Shown in pieces: positions 10,030 to 22,329 of a DNA stretch of 59,371 nt (positions are counted from its first letter, which is position 1; every line of letters starts with the position of its first letter). The position numbers and the translations under genes are program-made. The notes below the pieces were generated by a model. That model searched no databases and was not told where the DNA came from. It was given only the letters and a program-made list of their open reading frames with translations. The stretch comes from Muribaculaceae bacterium (GTDB lineage Bacteria > Bacteroidota > Bacteroidia > Bacteroidales > Muribaculaceae), in assembly GCA_022510425.1 (NCBI GenBank), contig JAFLTO010000016.1, forward strand, positions 1-59,371, given 5' to 3'.

Positions 10030-10644
10030 ATGGTAATAAAGAATTTAGAAAACAAGATCAAACTCGTGATGATAGTCTGCGGACTGTTCCTCGTAGGCTG
10101 TATAGTTATCAGCCTTGCGAGTGTATGGACTGCAAGGACTATGGTTGTGGACGCACAACAGAAAATCTATGTACTTGACGGCAACGTTCCTATCCTCGTT
10201 CAACGGACAGCTATGGAAGAAACTCTCGATGTGGAAGCCAAATCCCATGTCGAAATGTTCCACCACTTTTTCTTCACCCTGGCTCCTGACGACAAGTATA
10301 TCAACTATACAATGAACAAGGCGATGTACCTGGTAGATGAAACGGGACTGGCTCAATACAACACTTTAAAGGAGAAAGGTTTCTATAACAATATCATGGG
10401 TACATCCGCTGTCTTCTCAATTTTCTGTGACAGTATCAATTTCGACAAAGACAAGATGGAATTCACCTATTACGGAAGACAGAGGATAGAACGCAGGACT
10501 TCAGTCCTAACAAGGGAACTTGTAACAGCCGGTCAGTTGAAACGTGTACCCAGAACAGACAACAATCCTCACGGATTGCTAATCACCAACTGGCGAACCT
10601 TGCTCAATAAGGATATAGAACAGAGAACCAAAAATCAATACTGA
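10030..10644 (+). CDS. traK: TraK-family conjugation protein (VirB8-like)
   Basis: 204 residues: a short cytoplasmic start, one membrane segment (about residues 14-34, MIVCGLFLVGCIVISLASVW), then a soluble periplasmic domain with HVEMFHHFFFTLAPDDKYI and YGRQRIERRTSVLTRELVTAG. This is the single-pass bitopic layout of VirB8-like TraK in Bacteroidetes conjugative elements. It lies between traJ and a traL-like gene. Confidence 0.88.
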   Translation: MVIKNLENKIKLVMIVCGLFLVGCIVISLASVWTARTMVVDAQQKIYVLDGNVPILVQRTAMEETLDVEAKSHVEMFHHFFFTLAPDDKYINYTMNKAMYLVDETGLAQYNTLKEKGFYNNIMGTSAVFSIFCDSINFDKDKMEFTYYGRQRIERRTSVLTRELVTAGQLKRVPRTDNNPHGLLITNWRTLLNKDIEQRTKNQY

Positions 10645-10646
10645 CC

Positions 10647-10979
10647 ATGGGCTGGAAGAAACTTATAATGGGAGAAAAGATGCCCGACAAAAATGATCCG
10701 AAATACAAGGAGAGATATGAAAAGGAGGTATCTACAGGCCGAAAGGCAGCCAAGATACTGAAGATCGACAAGACTGCCGGATGTATCCAGCGGTTTGCCT
10801 GCAAGAATCCGAAATGGTTCCTTGCCATAGTGTTCGGAATAGTATTGGGTTGCCTTTCATTGAATATCTACAGGATAGTTCAGGTATGTAACAGGCCGAA
10901 GACGGAAGAAGTTACGACAGCGGCCCAGAAACAGGAGAAACTATTGAATCAGAAACGCTTAAATCATAAAACACAATGA
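10647..10979 (+). CDS. traL: TraL-like small bitopic membrane protein
   Basis: 110 residues: a charged cytoplasmic N-terminus of about 55 residues, one membrane segment (WFLAIVFGIVLGCLSLNIY, about residues 58-76), then a short charged periplasmic tail. The position between traK and traM is where Bacteroidetes elements carry traL, and that is the main ground for the name. The gene starts two bases after traK and overlaps traM by four bases (ATGA). Confidence 0.65.
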   Translation: MGWKKLIMGEKMPDKNDPKYKERYEKEVSTGRKAAKILKIDKTAGCIQRFACKNPKWFLAIVFGIVLGCLSLNIYRIVQVCNRPKTEEVTTAAQKQEKLLNQKRLNHKTQ

Positions 10980-12211
10980 CTTTTGCAGATATAAAGAACA
11001 AAATAAACTGGAAACAGCCGAAATATATGTTGCCGGCTATCCTTTATCCGCTTATTCTCGGAACTGGATATCTGATGTTCGATATGTTCGATACGGAGCT
11101 GGCTGAAGCACCGTCCCAGTTACAGACGACCGAATATCTGAATCCCGAATTACCCCAGGCTCAGTTAAGGAATGAGGAAATCGGAGGAAAGTATGAAAAC
11201 ATGGCCAAGGCATACGGTCATATCCAGGATTATTCAGCGGTAGAGAATATAGACCGGGATAATCAGAAAGAGATGGAGGAATATGACTCCCGATATACGG
11301 ACGACGACCTTGCCTTTCTTGATGAAGAAGCTGCAGCCCGATTACAGCAGATGCAGGATGCACTTGACCAGAGCAGGGAAAGAGGCCTGGAGATGATGAA
11401 TGATTCCGTTATGAACCCTCTCTCTGATGAAGAAAGGATTGCCAGAGGGGAACAAAGGCAACAGGAGGCATTGGAGGAACTTAACAGGGCTTTGGCAGAA
11501 GCCAGACTTCAAGGACGTAAAGGACTTGAAGATGTACCAACCGATGGTTCGGCGACCAATAATAATCTGGAAGATCATTTATCGGTTGGTGGAACCAAGG
11601 ATGTGCAGATAAACGAGAAAGCGGTCAATCAGCCGGCTGAAGATGCAGCCATTGAACAGATGGTCAAGGCTGTAAGACCTTCATCTTCATATTTCAATAC
11701 CCTTGCGGAGAATGAACCTGAACCACGACTTATAAAAGCGATTATTGATGAGAATATCAAGGCTGTCGATGGTTCCCGTGTAAGGCTCAGATTACTTGAC
11801 GATGTAGAGATAAGCGGTGTGATACTCGAAAAAGGATCCTATGTTTATTGCACCATGAGCGGTTTCGGTCAGCAGAGAGTCAAGGGCAACGTTAAAAGCC
11901 TTATGGTTGATGACGAGATAATAAAGGTCAGTCTTACACTCTATGATACTGACGGGATGGAAGGCCTTTATGTACCCCAATCCTCGTTCAGGGAAACTAC
12001 GAAAGATGTTGCGGCAAGTGCTTTAGGAAGCAATGTCAATATGAACAACAGTTCCTATAACAACAGTTTCCAGCAGTGGGGAATGCAGGCAATCCAGAAC
12101 GCCTATCAGCAGACCTCGAATGCAATATCAAAGGCAATAAGAAAGAACCGTGTAAATCTCAAATACGGGACTTTCGTCTATCTTGTAAATAGCCGGGATA
12201 ATAAAAAGTGA
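10976..12211 (+). CDS. traM: TraM conjugation protein (VirB10-like)
   Basis: 411 residues. A cytoplasmic start and one membrane segment (about 18-36) are followed by a long low-complexity, Glu/Gln-rich coiled region (about 50-190). The C-terminal domain (about 240-411) contains VRLRLLDDVEISGVILEKG and YDTDGMEGLYVP, the recognisable conjugative transposon TraM/VirB10-like fold that reaches towards the outer membrane. It overlaps traL by four bases. Length and order are normal for the family. Confidence 0.9.
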   Translation: MTFADIKNKINWKQPKYMLPAILYPLILGTGYLMFDMFDTELAEAPSQLQTTEYLNPELPQAQLRNEEIGGKYENMAKAYGHIQDYSAVENIDRDNQKEMEEYDSRYTDDDLAFLDEEAAARLQQMQDALDQSRERGLEMMNDSVMNPLSDEERIARGEQRQQEALEELNRALAEARLQGRKGLEDVPTDGSATNNNLEDHLSVGGTKDVQINEKAVNQPAEDAAIEQMVKAVRPSSSYFNTLAENEPEPRLIKAIIDENIKAVDGSRVRLRLLDDVEISGVILEKGSYVYCTMSGFGQQRVKGNVKSLMVDDEIIKVSLTLYDTDGMEGLYVPQSSFRETTKDVAASALGSNVNMNNSSYNNSFQQWGMQAIQNAYQQTSNAISKAIRKNRVNLKYGTFVYLVNSRDNKK

Positions 12212-12268
12212 TTCCAATAAAAATGATCCATTATAAACTGATAAACCTAATCCTATTAAATAACAGCA

Positions 12269-13201
12269 ATGAAAAGTAAAGCAATAGTCCTGACCCTGGC
12301 CATGGCGATGATGTATATGGCATGGAACGATGCAAAAGCTCAAAACGAGTTCAATGATTCACCGGATAAAGTAATCCCTGTAGAAAAAGTTGAGAGACTA
12401 ACGGCCACTTCTATGGAAGGAGTCTCCGGAGCATGGGATATGGAGCAGATAACGGTCAATGAACAGGTAACGACGGTAATCACCGCTTCCGAACCTATAA
12501 GATTCGTCGATATATCCACTGACAAGATAGCCGGAGATCAGCCCATCAACAATACAATAAGACTTAAACCTAAAGAACCGGGCCATGAGGATGGTGAGAT
12601 TCTTGCAATCGTGACCATTGTCACTGAAAGATATAGAACCCAGTATGCCATGATTTATACCACTCGACTTACAGAAGCCGTGTCGGATAAAGAAGTGCAG
12701 CTGATAGAAAGAAATGCCTATCATAACCCGGCAGTGTCTATGTCAACCGAGGATATGTACCGATTCGCAAGAAGGATCTGGAACTCTCCGGCAAGATTCA
12801 GGAACCTTACAAGCAAACAGAACAAGATGGTTGTAAGGGTGAATAACATATATTCAGTCGGAGATTATTTCTTTCTTGACTTCTCTGTTCATAACAAGAC
12901 GAACATCCGGTTTGACATTGATGAGATAAGGGTGAAACTCGCTGACAAGAAGGTTTCCAAGTCCACAAACTCCCAGATTATTGAATTAAAGCCTGACCTG
13001 ATTTTAGATCGGACGGAATCATTCCTTCATGGATACCGGAATGTGATAGTGCTGAAGAAACTCACATTCCCTAACGACAAGGTTCTCACAATCGAGATGT
13101 CGGAAAAACAGATTTCCGGAAGGACAATCTCCGTGAATATCGATTATGAGAATGTTCTTTCAGCCGATGGATTCAATCAACTTTTATTGAAGGAGGATTA
13201 A
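12269..13201 (+). CDS. traN: TraN conjugation protein (VirB9-like, DUF4138)
   Basis: 310 residues with a signal peptide (about 1-24, ending AKA). The N-terminal beta domain contains RFVDISTDKIAGD. The C-terminal DUF4138-like domain contains YSVGDYFFLDFSVHNKTN. TraN pairs with TraM in the outer-membrane core complex. A CCTAATCCTA motif lies 12-24 bases before the ATG. The gene is followed after three bases by traO. Confidence 0.9.
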   Translation: MKSKAIVLTLAMAMMYMAWNDAKAQNEFNDSPDKVIPVEKVERLTATSMEGVSGAWDMEQITVNEQVTTVITASEPIRFVDISTDKIAGDQPINNTIRLKPKEPGHEDGEILAIVTIVTERYRTQYAMIYTTRLTEAVSDKEVQLIERNAYHNPAVSMSTEDMYRFARRIWNSPARFRNLTSKQNKMVVRVNNIYSVGDYFFLDFSVHNKTNIRFDIDEIRVKLADKKVSKSTNSQIIELKPDLILDRTESFLHGYRNVIVLKKLTFPNDKVLTIEMSEKQISGRTISVNIDYENVLSADGFNQLLLKED

Positions 13202-13204
13202 GCC

Positions 13205-13711
13205 ATGAAAAGATTACTTATCGCAATAGTGGCTATAGTCAGTATGGCGACAACCGCTTTTGCCGGACAAAAGGATGGCAGAGTCGGTGTCGGAGTCGGA
13301 CTTCTTTACCGGAATGGACTTGAAGCTACTATCAATTATGAAAGAGAAGGGAACAACCATAATGCCTGGGAATTCTTTGCCAACGGTTATCTGAAATGGA
13401 AAGACTGTGAATCCTGTGGCCATGTTTGCCCTAAATCATTCTGGCATAATTACAGATCCTGGGGTATCGGAGCAGCTTACAAACCTTGTGTTTATCGCGG
13501 AAGAAACAATTACGGCAATATCCGTATAGGTGCTTCTCTCGGTTCAGATACACATAAGTTCCTTGCAGGAATCCATGCAGGTTACGAACACAATTACAGA
13601 TTGAAGGCAGGCTGGCAGCTCTATTGGCAGGTCAAGACAGACCTGATGATAAAAGGACAAGACCTGTTCCGGACAGGTGTAGCTATTGGTTTTAAAATCC
13701 CGGTCAAATGA
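13205..13711 (+). CDS. traO: TraO conjugation protein, small outer-membrane barrel-like
   Basis: 168 residues with a signal peptide (about 1-20, ending AFA). The mature part alternates aromatic and glycine-rich strands (RVGVGVGLLYRNGLEATINY, then WQLYWQVKTDLM) and ends VAIGFKIPVK, a barrel-like C-terminus. Two Cys pairs near CESCGHVC may bind metal or form disulphides. Family and position match TraO of Bacteroidetes elements. The stop overlaps the next start by four bases. Confidence 0.88.
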   Translation: MKRLLIAIVAIVSMATTAFAGQKDGRVGVGVGLLYRNGLEATINYEREGNNHNAWEFFANGYLKWKDCESCGHVCPKSFWHNYRSWGIGAAYKPCVYRGRNNYGNIRIGASLGSDTHKFLAGIHAGYEHNYRLKAGWQLYWQVKTDLMIKGQDLFRTGVAIGFKIPVK

Positions 13712-15375
13712 TCCTTGATATGGAATATAGATATGAACGAATACTCAACCGTATGAAAAAGCTGATAACCAGGGCTGACAAAGTTGATAAGCCCAAGATG
13801 ATAAAGAGAAAATGTGAACGTATGCTGAAATGGCTTAAGAATAACTGTTTTATTTCCTGTCTTTGCCTTTTGGTCTCTTTCACATTGATTTCGTGTGACG
13901 CTCATTTCGATGAGCCGGATCCAAGCATGAAAGTCGGAGACATTCTTTGTACTGACGGATCCGTACTTTCACTTCAGGATTTTGTGACCCGGCATAAGGA
14001 ACCGGTGGCCGTAGTGTATAATGTTAATCCGGATATAAATTCAGAAATAGTCGGATATGCGGTATATCTGAATGATATTTCAGATGAAGCATTCGCTGAT
14101 TCATTGTATGTAAAGCAGAATACCTCTTTGGACATTTATGCCTTGGATGGCAATGAGAATACTTACGCCATTTATAAGACAAAGGATGTGGCTTCACCCA
14201 TGGCAATGCCTGTCTTTGACTTATGGACTTACGGTCAGGCAGCCTACATTCCATCTGTTGCTCAATTAAGACAACTACAGGAAGTCCACAATTTTATAAA
14301 CCCAAGAATAGAGGCTTTGGGTGGGGAAAGATTATCTGATAATCCTGATGAGTGCTGGTACTGGTCTTCAACCGAAGTAGAAGGACAGGAAGATTTGAAA
14401 GCATGGCTGGTTTCAATGAATTCCGGAATAATCCATGAGACTCCGAAAGACCAGAGACATCACTGCAGACCTGTTGTTACCATCTATCGTCACAATGGTA
14501 ATCAAAGTTATTACGAAGATGATGACATGGAGCATATCTGGAGTGACTTCACGCTTAAACTCTCAGTAAAACCGGGATTATTTGATTATAAAACTTTAGA
14601 TGGAGAATATTTCGGTTCAAGAAACGGTTCAGATTGGCCTTTGAAATATTGGGTTGCTGTTTACAAAGGAAATTCAAAAGAACCGTTTACTCTGATTCCT
14701 TCCAATACAACAACTTTACCCATGTCCCTTCCTCCGGGGAAATACAGTTTCGTGGCATGGGCTGAGCCTGTTCCTGATCAGAACGGTTCCACCTACTACT
14801 TCCATACTGATGATTTCTCCGAGATGTTGCAGAAACATAAGTATGACTATAAAGGGAATGACGAAGGCAAGACTCCTTTCAGAGGATTGCTTGAAAAGAA
14901 TGTTGCGTTCACCACTACCGATGTTTCAATGGAACTGAAACCTGCTTTCGCAAGGTATACACTGATTGCCACGGACTGTGACAGTGCAACTTTCAATCCG
15001 GGAAAGATAGTGATATCCTATTACGATTTACCCGGTGCTATCAATGCTCTTTCGGGAGAAGTAAATCTGAAATGGAATGATGTTTCTTTCACTTCTTATC
15101 CTGACGGCGAGTTATTGGCTTTTGACCATGTACTTTCTAATGATAAGAAAGAAACATCGGTTTCCCTCAAAGTTGAGATATACGATGATAAAGATGAATT
15201 GAAAGCCAGAGTAGATAAGATCACAATTCCACTTATCAACGGAGGGATAACAACTCTGAAAGGGAATTTCTATTCCATGCTGATTCCTGAAGATAATGAT
15301 GATAACGGAAATTCCGGAGGTGGTGGTATCGGTATAGATCCTGAATGGGAGGAAACAGTAGAAATCGAATATTAA
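13708..15375 (+). CDS. Lipoprotein with DUF1566-like and fimbrillin-like (DUF6562-like) domains
   Basis: Up to 555 residues. The first ATG overlaps the traO stop, but a lipobox (TLIS-C) lies at residues 59-63 of that reading, so the true start may be the ATG at 13822, giving a normal lipoprotein signal. The first half contains IPSVAQLRQLQ and WYWSSTEVEG...HHCRPVV, typical of the DUF1566/Fibrobacter-paralogue C-type-lectin-like fold. The second half reads like a fimbrillin-type beta-sandwich. The C-terminus EWEETVEIEY resembles that of the next gene. Probably a surface adhesin or pilus-like part that helps mating contact. Confidence 0.7.
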   Translation: MILDMEYRYERILNRMKKLITRADKVDKPKMIKRKCERMLKWLKNNCFISCLCLLVSFTLISCDAHFDEPDPSMKVGDILCTDGSVLSLQDFVTRHKEPVAVVYNVNPDINSEIVGYAVYLNDISDEAFADSLYVKQNTSLDIYALDGNENTYAIYKTKDVASPMAMPVFDLWTYGQAAYIPSVAQLRQLQEVHNFINPRIEALGGERLSDNPDECWYWSSTEVEGQEDLKAWLVSMNSGIIHETPKDQRHHCRPVVTIYRHNGNQSYYEDDDMEHIWSDFTLKLSVKPGLFDYKTLDGEYFGSRNGSDWPLKYWVAVYKGNSKEPFTLIPSNTTTLPMSLPPGKYSFVAWAEPVPDQNGSTYYFHTDDFSEMLQKHKYDYKGNDEGKTPFRGLLEKNVAFTTTDVSMELKPAFARYTLIATDCDSATFNPGKIVISYYDLPGAINALSGEVNLKWNDVSFTSYPDGELLAFDHVLSNDKKETSVSLKVEIYDDKDELKARVDKITIPLINGGITTLKGNFYSMLIPEDNDDNGNSGGGGIGIDPEWEETVEIEY

Positions 15376-15433
15376 CGGTTATAACAAATTCAATTACAAA
15401 ATCCTAAACACAAACTTAAAATCCAAAAACTTA

Positions 15434-16636
15434 ATGAAACACAAACTATTAACATTTGCATTGATGGGAGCTTTGGCTTCCACTATGCTCTTCTCCTGTA
15501 AAAATGCAGAGGAACCAATCCAATCTTCTCCGGTTATTGTAGATGCTGAAGGAATGGTGCAATATTCTCTGACAGTCAATATCCCTGACGACATGAGAAC
15601 CAGAGCTGCTGCAGAAGCGATAGTCGGGAATGACGGACTTTATTCATTCTCAAGAACCATAGACAGACTATGGTACGGAGTATATTACAATGGCCAGTAT
15701 CTTTATGACAGTGAAAATACTGTTTATCCGGCTTGGAGTATGGTTGAGAATGGCAAATTCAACGCATATTTCAAACTTCACCAAGAGATAGATCCGACAC
15801 AGGTCAAGATCTTCTTCTGGGCAGGCAATGAAGATGATAATGTGACAGTATCAGATGTGACATCTTCTGATGCTATCAATCTCAACTTCAAGAACCGTTG
15901 TGTCAGTGTAAATCCTTTGTATATGAATGGAAATACTGAGCTAAAGGAATACGATTCCTTTGCCGGCTATGTTCAGCTTTCAAAACAGAAAGAGAACCCC
16001 AATTTCAATGAGACGGTAATACTTAAACGTCCGTTTGCACAGATCCATATCCTTTCAGATGAGTTCACATTCCCAGGTGTGAACGTATATTATCCAAACG
16101 GTGTTACAGTAGTTCCAGGTTTCGGTAAAGAGGAAGCCTCTGCACTCAATTACACGAATAACATGATGGCCTTGACAACCTGGTTCTTTGATTCATCTAT
16201 AGATCTGCCGAATGCCTATACAAAGGAAGAATATATATTCTCCCAAAACAATTATGAGTTCACCAATAATCTGACAGGCACATCACCTGAAAGAGTGACA
16301 TTTAAAGAGAGGGAGATGGATTATCTTGGTTGTTTCTATGTTTTTGCACCAATTGAGAAATCTCCTTTAAGATATGCATCTGCATCTGGTAATACAGGAA
16401 CATTAGGAAAACTGAATCTTGCCTTCAGGAAGCCAGCCGAATCTTTAGGTAACGCGGAGTTCGTATCCGTAGATCTGCCTGTTGATGGCATACAGGCTAA
16501 TAACCGATATGTTGTATACAACCATGAGAATACCGGAGACGGTGGCAAAGGAGAAGGAGGTTTCGTTACTAATACCTTTACATTTGAAATTATAACAGAT
16601 TCTGCATGGAACGACACAATCGACTCAGAATATTGA
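15434..16636 (+). CDS. Fimbrillin-like lipoprotein
   Basis: 400 residues with a lipoprotein signal (MLFS-C at residues 19-23). The mature part has VQYSLTVNIPDDMRTRA followed by RLWYGVYYNGQYLY, the pattern of fimbrillin/DUF6562-type surface proteins in Bacteroidales. The C-terminus AWNDTIDSEY is similar to that of the preceding lipoprotein. A 57-base gap separates the two. Likely a surface-exposed structural or adhesive component encoded with the mating genes. Confidence 0.7.
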   Translation: MKHKLLTFALMGALASTMLFSCKNAEEPIQSSPVIVDAEGMVQYSLTVNIPDDMRTRAAAEAIVGNDGLYSFSRTIDRLWYGVYYNGQYLYDSENTVYPAWSMVENGKFNAYFKLHQEIDPTQVKIFFWAGNEDDNVTVSDVTSSDAINLNFKNRCVSVNPLYMNGNTELKEYDSFAGYVQLSKQKENPNFNETVILKRPFAQIHILSDEFTFPGVNVYYPNGVTVVPGFGKEEASALNYTNNMMALTTWFFDSSIDLPNAYTKEEYIFSQNNYEFTNNLTGTSPERVTFKEREMDYLGCFYVFAPIEKSPLRYASASGNTGTLGKLNLAFRKPAESLGNAEFVSVDLPVDGIQANNRYVVYNHENTGDGGKGEGGFVTNTFTFEIITDSAWNDTIDSEY

Positions 16637-16691
16637 AATTGAACACTAGAATCGGGAGGCGGTTAATCCGTCTCCCAAAATTAAAATCACT

Positions 16692-18065
16692 ATGAAAAAA
16701 GTTATTTATTTTCATATTTTACTGATCAGTATACTTTTAGGTTTGAATTCATGTACATCCGTTGATGAGCCACAACTTACATTGCCAGTAACAGAAGAGC
16801 AAGAAAACGATGGCTTTCAAATTTTGGATTTTGAAATCTCCGTAAATGATATAAATGAAACAAGATGTATAAGACCTGAGGCTTCTCACAGTGATGATAG
16901 TGGCACTTATACTTATAATTTCCCATCTGAAAAATGCTCACCATCCATTACTAATGTCAAGTACATGGAGATGATGATATTATATGACAAAGAAATCCTC
17001 AATTCCACTATTATTGTCGATAAATCCGTAATACAAGATTTCACTGACAACGAGTATGTGGTATATGTAAATAAAAGGACTAACGGGGAACAAAGATTTT
17101 ATCTGGCACTAAAATTCAAGTCCAATCTTGATCCCTCAAAAATAGAGTTGTTATTTACAGTTAAATTCCCCTCAGCAAGTAATTGGATAATTGAAACTAC
17201 TGGTGGAAACTGTTTCTTCAAAAATAATGATGATTTAAATAATTGTTATATCAGCACTTCCAATACTGCGGAGCTATGTAGTTATTATGCAAAACATAGT
17301 CTTAACACTGAAAATGATTGGAAGACTGTAAATCTTAATATCATTCTAAAACGGCTGAATTCCTCTATTTGGGTTTTCACCACCCATCCATATTGTGATG
17401 CTTTTGACGACTATATTTCCTGGTTTTCAATAGGTCTGAACAATGAAAGGACAATCAATAATTTTCTTGACGATGAAGGTAACTTGATCTTTCATCAAAA
17501 AATTGTTAATGGGGCTGTAAGTAGCACACAGCACAGATATTATGTTTTACAAGACAGGACGGAGTTATCCCAATATTCACTATATCAATATTCCGGAACT
17601 TCCAAAGGCAAGACTTGGTGGTGGTATAATGATGAAGGATATAATAGACCCCATGCAGCGTCAACTAAATTATTTAAATATAATGATAAGACATATTATT
17701 ATATAGGCTACTTCAATACTTTGGGAACCTTATCTGATAATTATCCTATCTCACATACCGGAAAAGTATTGAAATATCTAACAATGGTGTATAATGAATC
17801 CTGGTGCAATCAAAATAATTACCATTATGACGGTTATCTTCATTATCACTGGTCGACTCTTCCTTTGCCAGATGGTGGTTTGAAAGCAACTACACGGTAT
17901 GTCTACATTCTTAACGATGATTTCAAGCTTTGGGAAAATACTTGGTATCAGGGTGATTTACCAACCCGCTCATCTTCCGAAGAAACTTTACAGACTACCG
18001 GATTTACATTGATTGAACAATCAATGGATGAACCACTTCCTTTTGAATTTATGGAGGAAGAATAA
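16692..18065 (+). CDS. Lipoprotein, probable surface protein of the fimbrillin group
   Basis: 457 residues with a lipobox (LGLNS-C, about residue 21). The N-terminal half contains TRCIRPEAS and a beta-rich region; the C-terminal half is rich in aromatic residues (TWWWYNDEGYNRPHAAS). It ends PFEFMEEE. Base composition is more AT-rich than in the upstream tra genes, hinting at a separate origin or fast divergence. Gene order and lipidation suggest it works with the two preceding lipoproteins, for instance as a tip or anchor protein. No specific family recognised. Confidence 0.55.
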   Translation: MKKVIYFHILLISILLGLNSCTSVDEPQLTLPVTEEQENDGFQILDFEISVNDINETRCIRPEASHSDDSGTYTYNFPSEKCSPSITNVKYMEMMILYDKEILNSTIIVDKSVIQDFTDNEYVVYVNKRTNGEQRFYLALKFKSNLDPSKIELLFTVKFPSASNWIIETTGGNCFFKNNDDLNNCYISTSNTAELCSYYAKHSLNTENDWKTVNLNIILKRLNSSIWVFTTHPYCDAFDDYISWFSIGLNNERTINNFLDDEGNLIFHQKIVNGAVSSTQHRYYVLQDRTELSQYSLYQYSGTSKGKTWWWYNDEGYNRPHAASTKLFKYNDKTYYYIGYFNTLGTLSDNYPISHTGKVLKYLTMVYNESWCNQNNYHYDGYLHYHWSTLPLPDGGLKATTRYVYILNDDFKLWENTWYQGDLPTRSSSEETLQTTGFTLIEQSMDEPLPFEFMEEE

Positions 18066-18095
18066 TAGATCCTAATCTTAAACATATAAAACTAA

Positions 18096-18818
18096 ATGAA
18101 AATGACAGTTTTGACTATACTTACAAGTGCGGTCCTTATAATCCTGATTTTTGTTCAAATGCACAACTCGATGAGAATTGAGGAACGCAGACAAGAACTG
18201 GAAGAGCTAATGGATAAATCTAACCATGTGATTTCTAATTTTGATTCAGTATTCGGAGAAATGACTCAAGAAAATGAGAAATATACATCTCTGATTGCTC
18301 GAGTTCATGAATTGGATAATGAAAATGATAAATTATTCAAAGAAAACCAAGAGCTTGAAACGAGCAATAGTTCGCTTAAAAAACAGAATGACACACTTCT
18401 AAAAGCCAATTATCAATTGCACAAAGAATTTGAAAAGACAGCTAATGATGTAAGACAAAGCAAAAAGAACTTTGATGAATTGACTTTTAATCTAAAATCC
18501 CTTAAGAAAGCGAAGGAGAGTCTCGAAATCGCCTTGGAAATTATTCCGGCTAAGGAGAATAAGAGGCTTTCAGATTCAATCTCGACTCTTGATTTAAGCC
18601 GGTCAATCCTTAACCATCTAATTAATAATGAAATTTATTGTATTGGCGATCTTGTAAAAAAGGAAGACTGGGAACTTCGAAGAATGGATAAGATAACCCG
18701 GAAGACTATAGATAGCATTCAGAACGAACTTGAGATCGAGAGATTGCATCTCGGGATGGAAGTCACTTGCATTGATGGCCATTGGTATCATCTCAATAAT
18801 GAAACGATAGAAGAATAA
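18096..18818 (+). CDS. Membrane-anchored coiled-coil protein with alpha-CTD-like C-terminus
   Basis: 240 residues: an N-terminal membrane segment (about 4-22), a long coiled coil (about 28-160), then a compact domain (about 163-228) with ISTLDLSRSILNHLINNE, IYCIGDLVKKEDWELRRM and KTIDSIQNELE. Spacing and hydrophobic pattern look like the helix-hairpin-helix C-terminal domain of the RNA polymerase alpha subunit. The protein sits six bases before the coupling ATPase gene. The domain could bind DNA or another protein at the membrane near the transfer channel; this is inference from pattern only. Confidence 0.6.
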   Translation: MKMTVLTILTSAVLIILIFVQMHNSMRIEERRQELEELMDKSNHVISNFDSVFGEMTQENEKYTSLIARVHELDNENDKLFKENQELETSNSSLKKQNDTLLKANYQLHKEFEKTANDVRQSKKNFDELTFNLKSLKKAKESLEIALEIIPAKENKRLSDSISTLDLSRSILNHLINNEIYCIGDLVKKEDWELRRMDKITRKTIDSIQNELEIERLHLGMEVTCIDGHWYHLNNETIEE

Positions 18819-18823
18819 GAATT

Positions 18824-21492
<2,669 letters not shown>

Positions 21493-22085
21493 ACTATGTT
21501 TCTTTATAGATTAGTAATAAGAATTGAAGTAGCTCACAATCTAAATTGACTTACCACAAAAATAACAGCTGAACTTGTTACAACCAAGGTAGTGATGGAT
21601 GATTGAAAAGGAGTAAACTATGATAAAAGGTATGACATAGTGGTTAAGCAGGATTAAACCTACTAGATAACATAAGTGGTACAATACCGAAACGCTAACC
21701 AGACACTAAATGCCCCCAAATAAGACCATCCGTACTGATATAGACCGGATACTTAATAAAGCTCCATTGACAGTCTATAATTTTTTGGTCATGGTATAGG
21801 GAGAATCGAGAAGTGAGGGAGTTAGATGTCAATTTCAAAATATAAGGTTGTTGTCCAATCATATTGTTCAGGTTGTAGCTTTGTAGTGACATTGTTATTT
21901 CGGCATGTGTAATTTATGTTCATTATTGGTTAAGTACAATCCCTGCTCGTTAAGAAGCCTGAATACAAAATCGGGCAGATGCTATTGCACAGTGGTTTAA
22001 ATAAAAATATAAAGAAGTTATATTATTATCATAATTCATAACATTTTTAATAAAATGAATTTCAATTTATTAAAACAGATAAATA
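21493..22085. other. Intergenic stretch between lysozyme and cargo, no gene recognised
   Basis: About 590 bases with stop codons in all frames and no recognisable protein. Base composition changes from tra-like to AT-rich towards the right. It marks the junction between transfer block I and the cargo and may hold a relic of a mobile element or part of oriT, but I see no clear inverted repeat or tRNA. Confidence 0.4.
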
Positions 22086-22329
22086 GTTAAATAATGTTAA
22101 ATATTTAATAATGGGATTTAATAATTATAATAGGTGTTATAATAATTTATATCTTTGCAAAGAAATCATATGATCTTAGGGCCCAAAATTGAAAGACCAG
22201 ACTGGATAAAAGATGCCGAAAGGAAAGTGACTTGAATAAGACATATTTAATATAATTGAAAAATGGAAATTTCAAGAAACTAAGAAATGACAGCTGGTTA
22301 ATAAAATTGTTTTTATTAAAAATTTAAGT
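22086..22329 (+). promoter_or_regulatory. Promoter, operator-like palindrome and structured leader of the lipoprotein/immunity pair
   Basis: The palindrome-like TATAATAGGTGTTATA (22126-22141) is followed by exactly 8 bases and the -7 box TATCTTTG (22150-22157). The transcript should begin near the 10-base palindrome ATCATATGAT (22165-22174), followed by GGGCCCAA and several short pairing segments. The whole block, promoter plus leader, is repeated with variation at 24059-24230, upstream of the first peptide precursor, so the two transcripts are likely co-regulated. Confidence 0.6.
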
